NCBI GenBank assembly: GCA_029781795.1
Contig: JAKOWB010000143.1
Coordinates: 1-32,078 of the forward strand
Source of the DNA: Pseudomonadota bacterium
Lineage (GTDB): Bacteria; Pseudomonadota; Alphaproteobacteria; Kiloniellales; JACOMY01
Reading direction: 5' to 3'
Length of the DNA stretch: 32,078 bases
Below the pieces are notes generated by a model, which was not told the DNA's origin, searched no databases, and saw only the letters and a list, made by a program, of their open reading frames with translations. A program made the translations under genes and the position numbers. Shown piece by piece: positions 1-8,233 of the stretch (its first letter is position 1; each line of letters starts with the position of its first letter).

Positions 1-1460
1 GGGCCGCCCTTCGGCCCCTCGTAGCGGATCACCACCACGTCGCCGGCCTGGACCAGGCCGCCGAGGATGCCGGCGACGGCGGCGTCCTGGCTCTCGAACA
101 CGCGGGCGGGGCCGGCGAAGACCAGGATCGACTCGTCGACGCCGGCGGTCTTCACGATGCAGCCGTCGAGGGCGAGGTTGCCCTTCAGCACGGCGAGGCC
201 CCCATCCTTGGAGAAGGCATGCGCGGCGTCGCGGATCACGCCCTGCTCGCGGTCGAGGTCCAGTTCCTTCCAGCGGCGCGACTGGCTGAAGGCCACCTGG
301 GTCGGCACGCCGCCCGGCGCCGCGCGGTAGAAGCTCTGCACCGACTCGCTGTTGGTGCGGCGCACGTCCCAGCGGGCCAGCGCCTCGCCCAGGGTGGCGC
401 TGTGGACCGTCGGCACCTCGGTATGGAGCAGGCCGGCGCGCTCCAGCTCGCCCAGGATGGCCATGATGCCGCCGGCGCGGTGCACGTCCTCCATGTGGAC
501 GTCGCTCTTGGCCGGCGCGACCTTGGAGAGGCAGGGCACGCGGCGCGACAGGCGGTCGATGTCGGCCATGGTGAAGTCCAGCTCGGCCTCGTGCGCCGCG
601 GCCAGCAGGTGCAGCACGGTGTTGGTCGAGCCGCCCATGGCGATGTCGAGGCTCATGGCGTTCTCGAAGGCGGCGAAGGAGGCGATGGAGCGGGGCAGGG
701 CGGTGGCGTCGTCCTGTTCGTACCAGCGCCGCGCCAGGTCGACGACCAGGTGCCCGGCCTCGCGGAACAGGCGCTCGCGGTCGGCGTGGGTCGCCAGCAC
801 CGAGCCGTTGCCCGGCAGCGAGAGGCCCAGCGCCTCGGTCAGGCAGTTCATCGAGTTGGCGGTGAACATGCCCGAGCAGGAGCCGCAGGTCGGGCAGGCC
901 GAGCGCTCGATGGTGGCGATGTCGGCCTCGCTCACCTTGTCGTCGGCGGCGGCCACCATGGCGTCGACCAGGTCGAGCGCGACCTCCTTGCCCTTCAGGA
1001 CGACCTTGCCGGCCTCCATCGGCCCGCCGGAGACGAAGACCGCCGGGATGTTGAGGCGCAGCGCCGCCATCAGCATGCCGGGGGTGATCTTGTCGCAGTT
1101 GGAGATGCAGACCAGCGCGTCGACGCAGTGCGCGTTGGCCATGTACTCGACGCTGTCGGCGATCAGCTCGCGGGACGGCAGGCTGTAGAGCATGCCGTCG
1201 TGGCCCATGGCGATGCCGTCGTCCACCGCGATGGTGTTGAACTCCTTGGCGACGCCGCCGGCGGCCTCGACCTCGCGCGCGACGAGCTGGCCCAGGTCCT
1301 TCAGGTGCACGTGCCCGGGCACGAACTGGGTGAAGGAGTTGACGACGGCGATGATCGGCTTGCCGAAGTCCTTGTCGGTCATGCCGGTGGCCCGCCAGAG
1401 GCTGCGCGCCCCCGCCATGTTGCGGCCGTGCGTCGAGGTGCGGGAGCGGTAGGCGGGCAT
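1..1460 (-). CDS. ilvD: Dihydroxy-acid dehydratase (partial, 3' end outside window)
   Basis: This enzyme dehydrates 2,3-dihydroxy-3-methylbutanoate and its isoleucine-pathway analogue to the 2-oxo acids, the third common step of branched-chain amino acid synthesis in the cytosol. About 486 residues of a family normally near 560-615 are visible; the C-terminus runs off the left edge. The start ATG (1458-1460) opens with [10 protein letters not shown]. Diagnostic motifs are [12 protein letters not shown] and [16 protein letters not shown], which carry the Fe-S cluster cysteines, then [14 protein letters not shown]. The reading frame is open from the start codon to the window edge. No partner gene is adjacent; the next gene on the same strand is msrA, 292 bp upstream of this start. 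Assignment is from motif recognition and is very secure. Confidence 0.97.
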   Translation of the reverse strand, partial: MPAYRSRTSTHGRNMAGARSLWRATGMTDKDFGKPIIAVVNSFTQFVPGHVHLKDLGQLVAREVEAAGGVAKEFNTIAVDDGIAMGHDGMLYSLPSRELIADSVEYMANAHCVDALVCISNCDKITPGMLMAALRLNIPAVFVSGGPMEAGKVVLKGKEVALDLVDAMVAAADDKVSEADIATIERSACPTCGSCSGMFTANSMNCLTEALGLSLPGNGSVLATHADRERLFREAGHLVVDLARRWYEQDDATALPRSIASFAAFENAMSLDIAMGGSTNTVLHLLAAAHEAELDFTMADIDRLSRRVPCLSKVAPAKSDVHMEDVHRAGGIMAILGELERAGLLHTEVPTVHSATLGEALARWDVRRTNSESVQSFYRAAPGGVPTQVAFSQSRRWKELDLDREQGVIRDAAHAFSKDGGLAVLKGNLALDGCIVKTAGVDESILVFAGPARVFESQDAAVAGILGGLVQAGDVVVIRYEGPKGG

Positions 1461-1587
1461 GGGTCGGGTCCCCTGGCGGCTTGTCGTCAGTGCTGGGGGG
1501 CCGTTCTAGCGCAAAGGGCCGGGCGAGGCGACCCGCGGCGCGGGCAGGGGGCCATGAGGTTTTCTTCCCTCTCCCCAAGGCAGTCCT

Positions 1588-1726
1588 CCCTCTCCCCTTG
1601 AGGGAGAGGGTCGGGGTGAGGGGGGTAGGTCGGTAGGGGATAGGTCGGTGGCGGCGTCGGCAGTCGCACCGACCCCCCTCACCCGTCGCGCTGCGCGCGC
1701 CACCCTCTCCCTCGCTGGGGAGAGGG
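1588..1726. repeat. Pair of inverted REP-like hairpins between msrA and ilvD
   Basis: Two hairpins share the same 9-bp stem: CCCTCTCCC (1588-1596) with GGGAGAGGG (1602-1610), and CCCTCTCCC (1703-1711) with GGGAGAGGG (1718-1726). The first is followed by TCGGGGTGAGGGGG. The second is preceded by CCCCCCTCACCC, so the two units lie in opposite orientation, as in a bacterial interspersed mosaic element. Between them is a short imperfect tandem repeat of TAGGTCGGT (from about 1625). Dispersed palindromes of this kind are common in intergenic DNA of proteobacteria. The 292-bp gap (1461-1752) shows no other convincing feature. Confidence 0.75.
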
Positions 1727-1752
1727 GGACACTGCAAGGGAGACGGGGAAAG

Positions 1753-2322
1753 CTACTCCGCCGCGGCCTTCGGGCGCCTGGGCAGGACCCAGTTGGCGCG
1801 CGGGTAGTGGCAGGTGTAGCCGTGCGGGTACTTCAGCAGATAGTCCTGGTGCTCCGGCTCGGCCTGCCAGAAGGGGCCGACCGGCTCGACCTCGGTGACG
1901 ACCTTGCCGGGCCAGAGGCCGCTGGCCTCGACGTCGGCGATGGTGTCGAGGGCGACCTGCTTCTGCGCCTCGTCCAGGTAATAGATCGCCGAGCGGTAGC
2001 TGGCGCCGCGGTCGTTGCCCTGGCGGTTCTTCGTCGTCGGATCGTGGATCTGGAAGAAGAACTCCAGGATCGCGCGATAGCTGGTCCTGGCCGGGTCGAA
2101 CACGATCTCCAGCGCCTCGGCATGGTTGCCGTGGTTGCGATAGGTGGCGTTCGCCACCTCGCCGCCGCTGTAGCCGACGCGCGTGCGCAGCACGCCCGGC
2201 AGGCGGCGCACCAGGTCCTGCATGCCCCAGAAGCAGCCGCCGGCCAGCACGGCGACCTCCTCGCCGGGGCGCTGGTCCAGCTTGCCCGGGGCGATATTGG
2301 GGCGGGCGATGTTCGCGGTCAT
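1753..2322 (-). CDS. msrA: Peptide-methionine (S)-S-oxide reductase MsrA
   Basis: Reduces the S-epimer of methionine sulfoxide in proteins, using thioredoxin as electron donor; cytosolic (no signal peptide). The protein has 189 residues, normal for the family. The catalytic motif GGCFWG is at residues 28-33, with Cys30 as nucleophile. GYSGG, the Asp/Glu-rich middle and [10 protein letters not shown] near the C-terminus also fit. Only one cysteine is visible near the C-terminus. The start ATG (2320-2322) overlaps the msrB stop in an ATGA junction, so the two reductases are probably translationally coupled in the order msrB-msrA. Together they cover both sulfoxide epimers. Confidence 0.96.
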   Translation of the reverse strand: MTANIARPNIAPGKLDQRPGEEVAVLAGGCFWGMQDLVRRLPGVLRTRVGYSGGEVANATYRNHGNHAEALEIVFDPARTSYRAILEFFFQIHDPTTKNRQGNDRGASYRSAIYYLDEAQKQVALDTIADVEASGLWPGKVVTEVEPVGPFWQAEPEHQDYLLKYPHGYTCHYPRANWVLPRRPKAAAE

Positions 2323-2783
2323 GTCGGCTCCTCCACCTGGTTCAGATAGGCGCCATAGCCCTCGCGCTCCATGTCGTCGCGATGGACGAAGCGCAGGGAC
2401 GCCGAGTTGATGCAGTAGCGCAGGCCGCCGCGGTCGCGCGGCCCGTCGGGGAAGACGTGGCCGAGGTGGCTGTCGCCGTGCTTCGAGCGCACCTCGACCC
2501 GCACCATGCCGTGCGTGGTGTCGGTCAGCTCGGCCACGTTGGCGGGCTCGATCGGCTTGGTGAAGCTCGGCCAGCCGCAGTGCGAGTCGAACTTGTCGGC
2601 CGAGGCGAAGAGCGGCTCGCCCGAGACGATGTCGACGTAGATGCCGGGTTCCTTGTTGTAGAGGTACTTGCCGGTGCCGGGGCGCTCCGTGCCGCTCTGC
2701 TGCGTCACGTAGTACTCCTCGCGGCTCAGCTTCTTCAGCGCCTCCGCCGTCCGGGCGTAGCGCGGCTTGTTCTCATCGCTCAT
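2319..2783 (-). CDS. msrB: Peptide-methionine (R)-S-oxide reductase MsrB
   Basis: Reduces the R-epimer of protein methionine sulfoxide. The protein has 154 residues from the chosen ATG (2781-2783), which has AGGAGG seven bases upstream. A longer in-frame TTG at 2840 would run through a large hairpin and was not chosen. Cys124 in RYCINSAS is the expected catalytic residue. Cys69 in DSHCGWPSF is a candidate resolving residue. The two CxxC pairs that bind zinc in many MsrB proteins are absent: the sequence reads [12 protein letters not shown] where a zinc form has cysteines. It therefore belongs to the zinc-free type. It overlaps msrA by 4 nt. Confidence 0.95.
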   Translation of the reverse strand: MSDENKPRYARTAEALKKLSREEYYVTQQSGTERPGTGKYLYNKEPGIYVDIVSGEPLFASADKFDSHCGWPSFTKPIEPANVAELTDTTHGMVRVEVRSKHGDSHLGHVFPDGPRDRGGLRYCINSASLRFVHRDDMEREGYGAYLNQVEEPT

Positions 2784-2795
2784 GGGGATGCCTCC

Positions 2796-2840
2796 TTGCG
2801 GGCAGGTCCCGGATATCGTGATCCGGAATCCTGCCCGCAA
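2796..2840 (-). promoter_or_regulatory. Long hairpin abutting the msrB ribosome binding site
   Basis: TTGCGGGCAGG (2796-2806) and CCTGCCCGCAA (2830-2840) are perfect 11-bp arms. CCGGAT (2809-2814) and ATCCGG (2821-2826) add six pairs, closed by a 6-nt loop. The internal loop is only 2 by 3 nt. In the minus-strand transcript the base of the stem touches GGAGG of the msrB Shine-Dalgarno (plus positions 2791-2795). There is no run of U after it, so a simple intrinsic terminator for the upstream methyltransferase gene is unlikely. A translational control element or a DNA operator is possible. Confidence 0.6.
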
Positions 2841-2881
2841 GGCGGCCGGCCATCAAGCCGGCGTGAGGCGGCGGCGAGGGA

Positions 2882-3697
2882 TCAGGCGCGGCGCACCACG
2901 ATCTCCAGGTACTCGCCCGGCACCACCAGGCTGCGCGGGCCGGCGACGTTCAGGCGCTCCAGCAGCGCGGTGAGGTCCGCCTCCAGCGCGCCGGCCTTGT
3001 CGCCCAGCGCGGCGAAGGCCTTGTGCACCGGGCCGTACCAGGTGCGGAAGACCTCGATGAAATGCGCCGCCGAGCGGTAGCGGAAGGTGAAGATCCGCCG
3101 GTTCACCTGGATCGCCGCGGCCGTGCCGGCGAAGAGCTTTTCCAGATGCGCCTCGGTGCCCCAGAGCGCCGGCGGCTGCACCCCGGCCGGCGGCGGCAGG
3201 TGGCGGCCCAGCGTCTTGAAGAGCTGGCCGATGAAGCCCTCCGGCGTCCAGTTGGCCAGGCCGATGCGCCCGCCGGGGCGGCAGACGCGGGCCATCTCGG
3301 CCGCGGCCTTCCCGTGGTCGGGCGTGAACATCACGCCGAAGGTGGAGAGCACGGCATCGAAGCTGGCGTCGGCGAAGGGCAGGGCCTCGGCGTCGGCGGT
3401 CTGGAAGGCGACCTCGAGCCGGTCGGCCCGGGCGCGCTCGGCGCCGCGCTCCAGCAGCGCCGGCACGTAGTCGGTCGAGGTGACCCGGCAGCCGCGGCGG
3501 GCGGCCGCCAGCGTGGCGTTGCCGTTGCCGGCGGCCACGTCGAGCACGCGCTCGTCCCAGCAGAGGTCGCAGGCCTCGGCCAGGCTCTCGCCGACGAGCT
3601 GCAGCGTGGTGCCGACGACGGCGTAGTCGCCGCTGGCCCAGGCGGTCTGCTGCCTGGCCTTCACGGCGTTCAGGTCGACGGGGGTGGGGGCGTTCAT
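2882..3697 (-). CDS. Class I SAM-dependent methyltransferase
   Basis: A 271-residue protein of the UbiE/type-11 methyltransferase type. Motif I is VLDVAAGNGNATLAAA near residues 48-63. An acidic residue follows in TSTDYVP, then DAEALPFADASFDAVLSTFG (motifs II-III) and the post-motif RVCRPGGRIGLANWTPEG. The chosen ATG (3695-3697) has AGAGGA upstream; longer in-frame starts would invade the promoter region. The substrate cannot be told from sequence; proteins of this look are often annotated as ubiquinone or small-molecule methyltransferases. It lies upstream of msrB-msrA on the same strand with a 98-bp gap holding a strong hairpin, so co-transcription is possible but not shown. It is divergent from the OsmC-like gene. 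Confidence 0.88.
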   Translation of the reverse strand: MNAPTPVDLNAVKARQQTAWASGDYAVVGTTLQLVGESLAEACDLCWDERVLDVAAGNGNATLAAARRGCRVTSTDYVPALLERGAERARADRLEVAFQTADAEALPFADASFDAVLSTFGVMFTPDHGKAAAEMARVCRPGGRIGLANWTPEGFIGQLFKTLGRHLPPPAGVQPPALWGTEAHLEKLFAGTAAAIQVNRRIFTFRYRSAAHFIEVFRTWYGPVHKAFAALGDKAGALEADLTALLERLNVAGPRSLVVPGEYLEIVVRRA

Positions 3698-3825
3698 GGT
3701 GTCCTCTGTCTTGCTTGCATTGCCATCCGCCGGCATGCCCGGCTTTGCGCCTTGGCCGGCGGGCGACTGCTTGCCCCAGGCGAGCTTCCCGCGTCCTTCC
3801 CCGCCATCGGCAAGTCCTGCCCGCG

Positions 3826-3883
3826 CGTCCGAATCTGCAAGGTCGGTTAGCCGAGCGTCCGGAAACCTTATCCGGACGTCCGG
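3826..3883. promoter_or_regulatory. CGTCCG-repeat cluster in a divergent promoter region
   Basis: The 272-bp gap between the methyltransferase gene (minus) and the OsmC-like gene (plus) holds CGTCCGA at 3826-3832, CGTCCGG at 3856-3862 and a perfect 12-bp palindrome CCGGACGTCCGG at 3872-3883. The first half of the palindrome also forms an inverted pair with 3856-3862 across a 9-nt AT-rich spacer. The last two forward copies begin 21 bp apart, two helical turns. This looks like an operator array. The AraC-type regulator two genes away is a natural but unproven candidate to bind it. Confidence 0.4.
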
Positions 3884-3969
3884 CGGAACGGTCTGGCGTG
3901 GCGCCCCGGCCGGTTTCGCGGCAGAGTGGAAGACGGCGGCCTGCAAGCGGGAAAGTGGAGATCGCGTTC

Positions 3970-4527
3970 ATGCCCCTGTCCGATCGCAGTCGCGGCGTGG
4001 CCGAGGCCGTCGCCCGCGTGCGCGCCGTGCTGGAGCAGCGCCCCGGCGCCGGCCGGCACGAGGACGCGCCGGCGACCGCGACCTGGCAGGGTGGCCTGGC
4101 GATGCGCGCCAGCCATGCCAGCGGCTTCGCGCTCGATACCGACATGCCGGCCGAGATCGGCGGCAGCGGCGCCGGCGTCTCGCCCGGCTGGCTGTTCCGC
4201 GCCGGGCTGGCAAGCTGCGCCGCCACGGCCATCGCCCTGACCGCCGCGGCGGAGGGCATCGAACTGGACCGGCTGGAGGTGACCGCCGAAAGCCGCAGCG
4301 ACACGCGCGGCCTGCTCGGCATGGACGGCGCCGACGGCAGCCCGGTGCCCGCCGGTTCCGACGACCTGCGGCTCTTCGTGCGCATCGCCGCCGCGAACGC
4401 CTCGACCGAGCGCCTGCTGGCGCTGGTGGAGCGCTGCCAGCGCCTGGCACCGGTCGGCGCGGCGCTGCGCGAGGGCCGCGCCATCAGCCTCAGCGTCGCC
4501 GTCGGCGCGCAGCGGAACGCCGCCTAG
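3970..4527 (+). CDS. OsmC family protein
   Basis: A 185-residue OsmC/Ohr-fold protein. Members are thiol peroxidases acting on organic hydroperoxides, or less defined redox proteins. The two conserved cysteines seem to be present: Cys83 in GLASCAATAI, at the start of the long central helix, and Cys156 in VERCQRLAPV. The pattern of N-terminal strands, helix and C-terminal SLSVAVG fits the fold. The ATG at 3970 has GGAG about ten bases upstream; an earlier in-frame ATG lies in the promoter region and was not chosen. The AraC-type regulator gene follows after 9 nt, so the two are probably one operon. The subfamily cannot be settled by eye. Confidence 0.82.
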   Translation: MPLSDRSRGVAEAVARVRAVLEQRPGAGRHEDAPATATWQGGLAMRASHASGFALDTDMPAEIGGSGAGVSPGWLFRAGLASCAATAIALTAAAEGIELDRLEVTAESRSDTRGLLGMDGADGSPVPAGSDDLRLFVRIAAANASTERLLALVERCQRLAPVGAALREGRAISLSVAVGAQRNAA

Positions 4528-4536
4528 GAAGGCACG

Positions 4537-5556
4537 ATGGACGAACGCCGCTTCGCGCCGCAGCTCGACGCCCTGTCGCAGACCCTGCGCGTGGTGCAGC
4601 TCTCCGGCGCCATCTTCGTCAACGGCCGCTTCACCGCGCCCTGGTGCTACCAGTCGCCGGCCGCGGCCGTGGCCGCATCCTTACTGGAGCCGACCGCCGA
4701 GCGCGTGGTGATCTTCCACCTCGTCACCGAGGGCGAGTGCGTCGCCGAGCTCGGCAACCTGCCGCCCCTGCGCGTCCGGGCCGGCGAGGTGGTGATCTTT
4801 CCCCAGGGCGACGCGCACCGCATGGGCTCGGCGCCCGGTCTGACGCCGGCCGAGGCCGGCAATCTGGCCGAGCTGCTGTCGCGGCGACCGGGCAGCATCA
4901 TCTATGGCGGCGGCGGCGCGCGCACGCGCATGGTCTGCGGCTACATGGCTTGCGACGCGCGGCTGGCGGCGCTGCTGCTCGACGGCATGCCGCCCCTGGT
5001 GCGCGTGGCGCTGCGCGGCAGCGGGGCGGGCGCCTGGATCGAGGCCTCGCTGCGCTATGCCTTGGCCGAGGCACGCTCGCCCCGGCCCGGCGGCGAGGGC
5101 GTGCTGGCCAAGCTGGCCGAACTGATCTTCATCGAGGTGCTGCGCCGCTACATCCTGCAGGCCGACGACGGCGACAGCCTGGCCGCCGGGCGGCGCGGCT
5201 GGCTGGCCGGCATCGGCGACCGCCTTGTCGGCGCCGCGCTGAAGTCGATCCACCAGGAGCCTGCGCGCCCCTGGACCGTGGAGGAACTGGCCGCCGCCGC
5301 CGGCACCTCGCGCTCGGTCCTGGCCGAACGCTTCCAGCAACTGGTCGGACGCGGACCGATCCAGTACCTCACCGAATGGCGCATGATCCTGGCGGCCAAG
5401 CTGCTGCGCCAGGGCAGCCAGCCGCTGGCGCAGATCGCCGAGGACGTCGGCTATCAGACCGACACGGCCTTCAGCCGCGCCTTCCGCCGGGCCTATGGCG
5501 CGCCGCCGGCGGCGTGGCGCAGGCGGCAGTCGGCCGGCACGGCGCTGCAGGCCTGA
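4537..5556 (+). CDS. AraC family transcriptional regulator with N-terminal cupin
   Basis: A 339-residue regulator. The N-terminal half (about residues 1-200) resembles the AraC-type cupin domain: FTAPWCYQSP, VIFHLVTEGEC and RAGEVVIFPQGDAHRM are typical strand motifs. The C-terminal ~100 residues hold two helix-turn-helix units, seen in WTVEELAAAAGTSRSVLAERF and PLAQIAEDVGYQTDTAFSRAF. Proteins of this cupin-AraC type often control neighbouring oxidoreductase or stress genes. It begins 9 nt after the OsmC-like gene with AGGA before its ATG. Its likely targets are that operon or the ArsC-like and SDR genes downstream; this is inferred from position only. Confidence 0.92.
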   Translation: MDERRFAPQLDALSQTLRVVQLSGAIFVNGRFTAPWCYQSPAAAVAASLLEPTAERVVIFHLVTEGECVAELGNLPPLRVRAGEVVIFPQGDAHRMGSAPGLTPAEAGNLAELLSRRPGSIIYGGGGARTRMVCGYMACDARLAALLLDGMPPLVRVALRGSGAGAWIEASLRYALAEARSPRPGGEGVLAKLAELIFIEVLRRYILQADDGDSLAAGRRGWLAGIGDRLVGAALKSIHQEPARPWTVEELAAAAGTSRSVLAERFQQLVGRGPIQYLTEWRMILAAKLLRQGSQPLAQIAEDVGYQTDTAFSRAFRRAYGAPPAAWRRRQSAGTALQA

Positions 5557-5703
5557 GGCCGTCGCCGATCACTCCCCGCGGTAGGCGCGTTCGATGGCGG
5601 CGACGCGAGAGGATGCCGCGCGGTTGGCAGAGCGCAGGCCCGACCTGTAGCGTCACGGCGGCGACCGTCAGCCCGCTGGCGGCGCGAGAGGAGAGGCAAC
5701 ATC

Positions 5704-6066
5704 ATGACCCAGGCCGCCGGCGCCACGCTCTATGGCATCAAGAACTGCGACACGGTGAAGAAGGCACGCGCCTGGCTGGAGAGCCACGGCATCGCCTATG
5801 CCTTCCACGACTACAAGGCCCAGGGCATCGAGCGGGCGCGCCTGGAGGCCTGGGCGCGCGAGCTGGGCTGGGAACGGCTGCTGAACCGTGCCGGCACCAC
5901 CTTCCGCAAGCTCCCGGACAGCGAGCGCGAAGGCCTGACCGAGGCCAAGGCGCTGGACCTCATGCTGGCGCAACCCTCGATGATCAAGCGCCCGCTGCTC
6001 GACCTGGGCGAACGCCGGCTGCTCGGCTTCAGGCCCGCCGACTACGCCGCTGCCTTCGGCGCCTAG
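5704..6066 (+). CDS. Spx/ArsC-like (YffB-type) thioredoxin-fold protein
   Basis: A 120-residue member of the ArsC/Spx/YffB family. The N-terminal LYGIKNCDTVKKA carries Cys15 in the CxxxK arrangement typical of YffB and ArsC. HDYKAQGIE, LLNRAGTTFRKL and PSMIKRPLLDLGERRLLGF follow the family pattern, in which the Arg of the IKRP region contributes to the active site. YffB proteins resemble arsenate reductase, but their cellular substrate is not established, so arsenate reduction should not be assumed. There are no arsenic efflux genes nearby. The gene has a strong AGAGGAGAGG upstream of its ATG. The 147 bp before it show no clear promoter. Confidence 0.9.
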   Translation: MTQAAGATLYGIKNCDTVKKARAWLESHGIAYAFHDYKAQGIERARLEAWARELGWERLLNRAGTTFRKLPDSEREGLTEAKALDLMLAQPSMIKRPLLDLGERRLLGFRPADYAAAFGA

Positions 6067-6121
6067 GCGGCGTCTCGCCGGTCCAGCCCGGCCGACGGGG
6101 GCGTGCCCGCGCCCGCGGACC

Positions 6122-6153
6122 TTGCAATTATATATGATGAACATAATTTATAT
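6122..6153 (+). promoter_or_regulatory. AT-rich promoter of the SDR gene
   Basis: A sharply AT-rich island in otherwise GC-rich DNA. TTGCAA (6122-6127) is separated by 16 bp from TAATTT (6144-6149), a plausible -35/-10 pair for the SDR gene that starts at 6207. The island contains a near-direct repeat, AATTATATATG and AATTTATATGG, which could also be a regulator site. The call is by eye. Confidence 0.4.
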
Positions 6154-6206
6154 GGCAGAGGCGCCGCCGGTGGCCGGTCCGCCGGGCTAGCGAAGGAGCG
6201 AAAGCC

Positions 6207-6995
6207 ATGTCCGATACCGCCCTGATCACCGGTGCCTCCAGCGGCATCGGCGCGACCTATGCCGACCGCCTGGCCAGGCGCGGCCTGAACCTCGTGCTGG
6301 TGGCGCGCGACCGCGCACGACTGGAGGCGCTGGCCGCGCGCCTGCGGCAGGCGGCCGGCGTCGCGGTCGAGGTGCTGCCCGCCGACCTCGGCAAGCCGGA
6401 GGAACTGGCGCGGGTGGAGCGGACGCTGCGGGACGACGAATCCATCACGATGCTGATCAACAACGCCGGCATCGCCGGTGGCGGCGCCGCCGCGATCGCC
6501 GACCCGGCCGCGCTGGAAGGAATGATCCGCCTCAACGTGCTGGCGGTCGTGCGCCTTGCCACCGCCATCGCGCCGCGCCTCGTGCGCCTGGGCCGCGGCA
6601 CGGTGGTCAACATCGGCTCGGTCACCGCGCTGATGGCCGACGTCTTCGACCCGGTCTACGCTGCCACCAAGGCCTTCGTGCTGGCCTACAGCCAGGGCCT
6701 GGAGGTGGAACTGGGCAAGGCCGGCGCGCGGGCGCAGGTCGTGCTGCCCGGCGTCACCCGCACCGACATCTGGGAGAAGTCGGGCCGCGGCCTCGACAGC
6801 CTGCCGCCGGGCATGATCATGGAGGTCGGCGAACTGGTCGATGCCGCCCTGGCCGGCCTGGATCAGGGGGAGCGCATCACCATTCCCTCGCTGCCCGACA
6901 CCGGCGAGTGGCAGGCCTACGACGCCCAGCGCCGGGCGCTGCACCCGCGCCTGTCGCTGAACCGCGCCGCGCCGCGTTACGGCCTGGCGGGTTGA
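6207..6995 (+). CDS. Short-chain dehydrogenase/reductase
   Basis: A 262-residue classical SDR. TGASSGIG (residues 8-15) is the nucleotide-binding glycine motif, and VARDR after the second strand suggests NADP preference. NNAG is present. The catalytic triad is intact: Ser in NIGSVTA lies 13 residues before Tyr of YAATK, with Lys four later. The C-terminal part (PGVTRTDIWEKSG) resembles SDRs of the DltE/YqjQ type that act on lipid-like or carbonyl substrates, but the substrate is unknown. AAGGAG precedes the ATG. The 3' end overlaps the convergent DUF2254 gene by 19 bp. Confidence 0.93.
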   Translation: MSDTALITGASSGIGATYADRLARRGLNLVLVARDRARLEALAARLRQAAGVAVEVLPADLGKPEELARVERTLRDDESITMLINNAGIAGGGAAAIADPAALEGMIRLNVLAVVRLATAIAPRLVRLGRGTVVNIGSVTALMADVFDPVYAATKAFVLAYSQGLEVELGKAGARAQVVLPGVTRTDIWEKSGRGLDSLPPGMIMEVGELVDAALAGLDQGERITIPSLPDTGEWQAYDAQRRALHPRLSLNRAAPRYGLAG

Positions 6996-8233
6996 ACCGC
7001 CGCCGCCAGGTCGCGCAGCACCTGCCGGTCCTGGTCCAGCGCCAGCGCCGCCTCGGCGCGGGCCAGCGCCAGACCGGCGAGGTGCCCTGCCGCCCGCGCG
7101 GCCTCGGCGTCGCCCAGCGCGGCGAGCGCCGCCAGCGCCTTCTGCAGACGCACGCCGACCTCGAGCACCGCGGCGCCGTCCCGCGCTATGGGCTGGAAGA
7201 GGTCGTCGAACAGATCCGCCGTCCGCAAGGGCGGCAGGCACACGCTGCCGGCGGGCTCGTCGCGATCACCCGGCGGTGCCAGCCAGGACGACAGCAGGCG
7301 CACGCCGCGGCCGATGACGTCGATGGCCGTGCCAGGGTCGTTGATCGCCGGCGATAGCGCGCGCGAAGCGATCTCCGACAGCACGGCCAGACCGAAGCGC
7401 GGGTCCTGGTCGAATGAGCGTTCCTTGCCCAGGGTGAAGGCCTTGCGCACCCTGTCCGGGCCGGCGTCGTCGGGTCCCAGATACCAGGCGAGCGGCCGGC
7501 GTTCATGCACGAAACTGCCAGGCGGCGCCAGGACGCCGATCGCCGCCTCTTGCTGCTTCGCCAGTTCCGCCAGCGCGCCGACGTCGAGGTGCTGGACGTA
7601 GCCGATGCTGCCGGGCCAGACCAGGCGCGCGCCCGCGGGGGGCGGTGCCTCGGGGTCGAGCGGTGCCGCGCCGAGGCAGGGATGGCGTCGCCGTTCCTCC
7701 AGCGCCCTGGCGGCGGCAGTCTCGACCCGGTCGGTCGTCTCGTTGACTCGGCCGAGGCGTGAAAGATGGTCGACCCAGCGCAGGATGGTGACCACCACCA
7801 GCAGGATCACCAGCAGCGTCGCGGCGAAGAGCACGACGCGCCCGCGCTCGCCATAGAGGCCGGTCTGCAGCGCGACGATGCCGACCAGGCTGAAGAGGAA
7901 GGAGCCGATGAAGGCGGCCAGCGCGTTCTGCGTCGAGCGGTCCTGCATCAGCAGGCGGGTGGCACGCGGCGTGACGTTGCTGGTGGCCGCGCTGTAGGCC
8001 GCCACCATCACGCTGAGCGAGAAGGTGGTGACCGTCAGCATGGAAGAGGCGAGGATGTCGAGAATGCCGTCGACCGCCCGGGCCCCGATCAGCGCGCCGA
8101 GGTTCCCGGGCAGCCAGCGCTGGCCCCAGATGCCGATCAGCGCGGCGGCCACGCCGAGCAGCGCGAAGAGACTGGCCCTGACCCAGAGCCGGCGGGTGAA
8201 CTGCGCCAGGATCCAGCGCCACTTGGAGATCAT
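6977..8233 (-). CDS. DUF2254 family membrane protein
   Basis: A 418-residue inner-membrane protein matching DUF2254 by overall pattern. The N-terminal ~145 residues hold about four membrane segments: LWVRASLFALLGVAAALIG, a segment around ILASSMLTVTTFSLSVMVAA, AFIGSFLFSLVGIVALQTG and VVLFAATLLVILLVVV. A large soluble domain follows, with the family signatures GSIGYVQHLD, AINDPGTAIDVI and RSFDQDPRFGLAVLSEIASRAL. Function is not established. The ATG (8231-8233) is preceded by a GA-rich ribosome binding site inside the loop of an inverted repeat. A GNAT gene lies 77 bp upstream on the same strand, so the two may be co-transcribed. The 3' end overlaps the convergent SDR gene. Confidence 0.92.
   Translation of the reverse strand: MISKWRWILAQFTRRLWVRASLFALLGVAAALIGIWGQRWLPGNLGALIGARAVDGILDILASSMLTVTTFSLSVMVAAYSAATSNVTPRATRLLMQDRSTQNALAAFIGSFLFSLVGIVALQTGLYGERGRVVLFAATLLVILLVVVTILRWVDHLSRLGRVNETTDRVETAAARALEERRRHPCLGAAPLDPEAPPPAGARLVWPGSIGYVQHLDVGALAELAKQQEAAIGVLAPPGSFVHERRPLAWYLGPDDAGPDRVRKAFTLGKERSFDQDPRFGLAVLSEIASRALSPAINDPGTAIDVIGRGVRLLSSWLAPPGDRDEPAGSVCLPPLRTADLFDDLFQPIARDGAAVLEVGVRLQKALAALAALGDAEAARAAGHLAGLALARAEAALALDQDRQVLRDLAAAVQPARP

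Noticed and set aside
219..1601. Long plus-strand open frame opposite ilvD
   Set aside because: It is antisense to a clear IlvD frame and its protein is Ala/Gly/Val/His-rich with no motif; long shadow frames are expected in GC-rich DNA.
5704..6066. Arsenate resistance locus, given an ArsC-like protein and ArsR-type regulators
   Set aside because: The ArsC-like protein is of YffB type, both ArsR proteins lack metal-binding cysteines, and there is no ArsB, Acr3 or ArsH gene.
3684..6137. Open frame of over 800 codons across three genes
   Set aside because: It is a shifted frame over the OsmC, AraC and ArsC-like genes; the sequence is Arg/Ala-rich low complexity.
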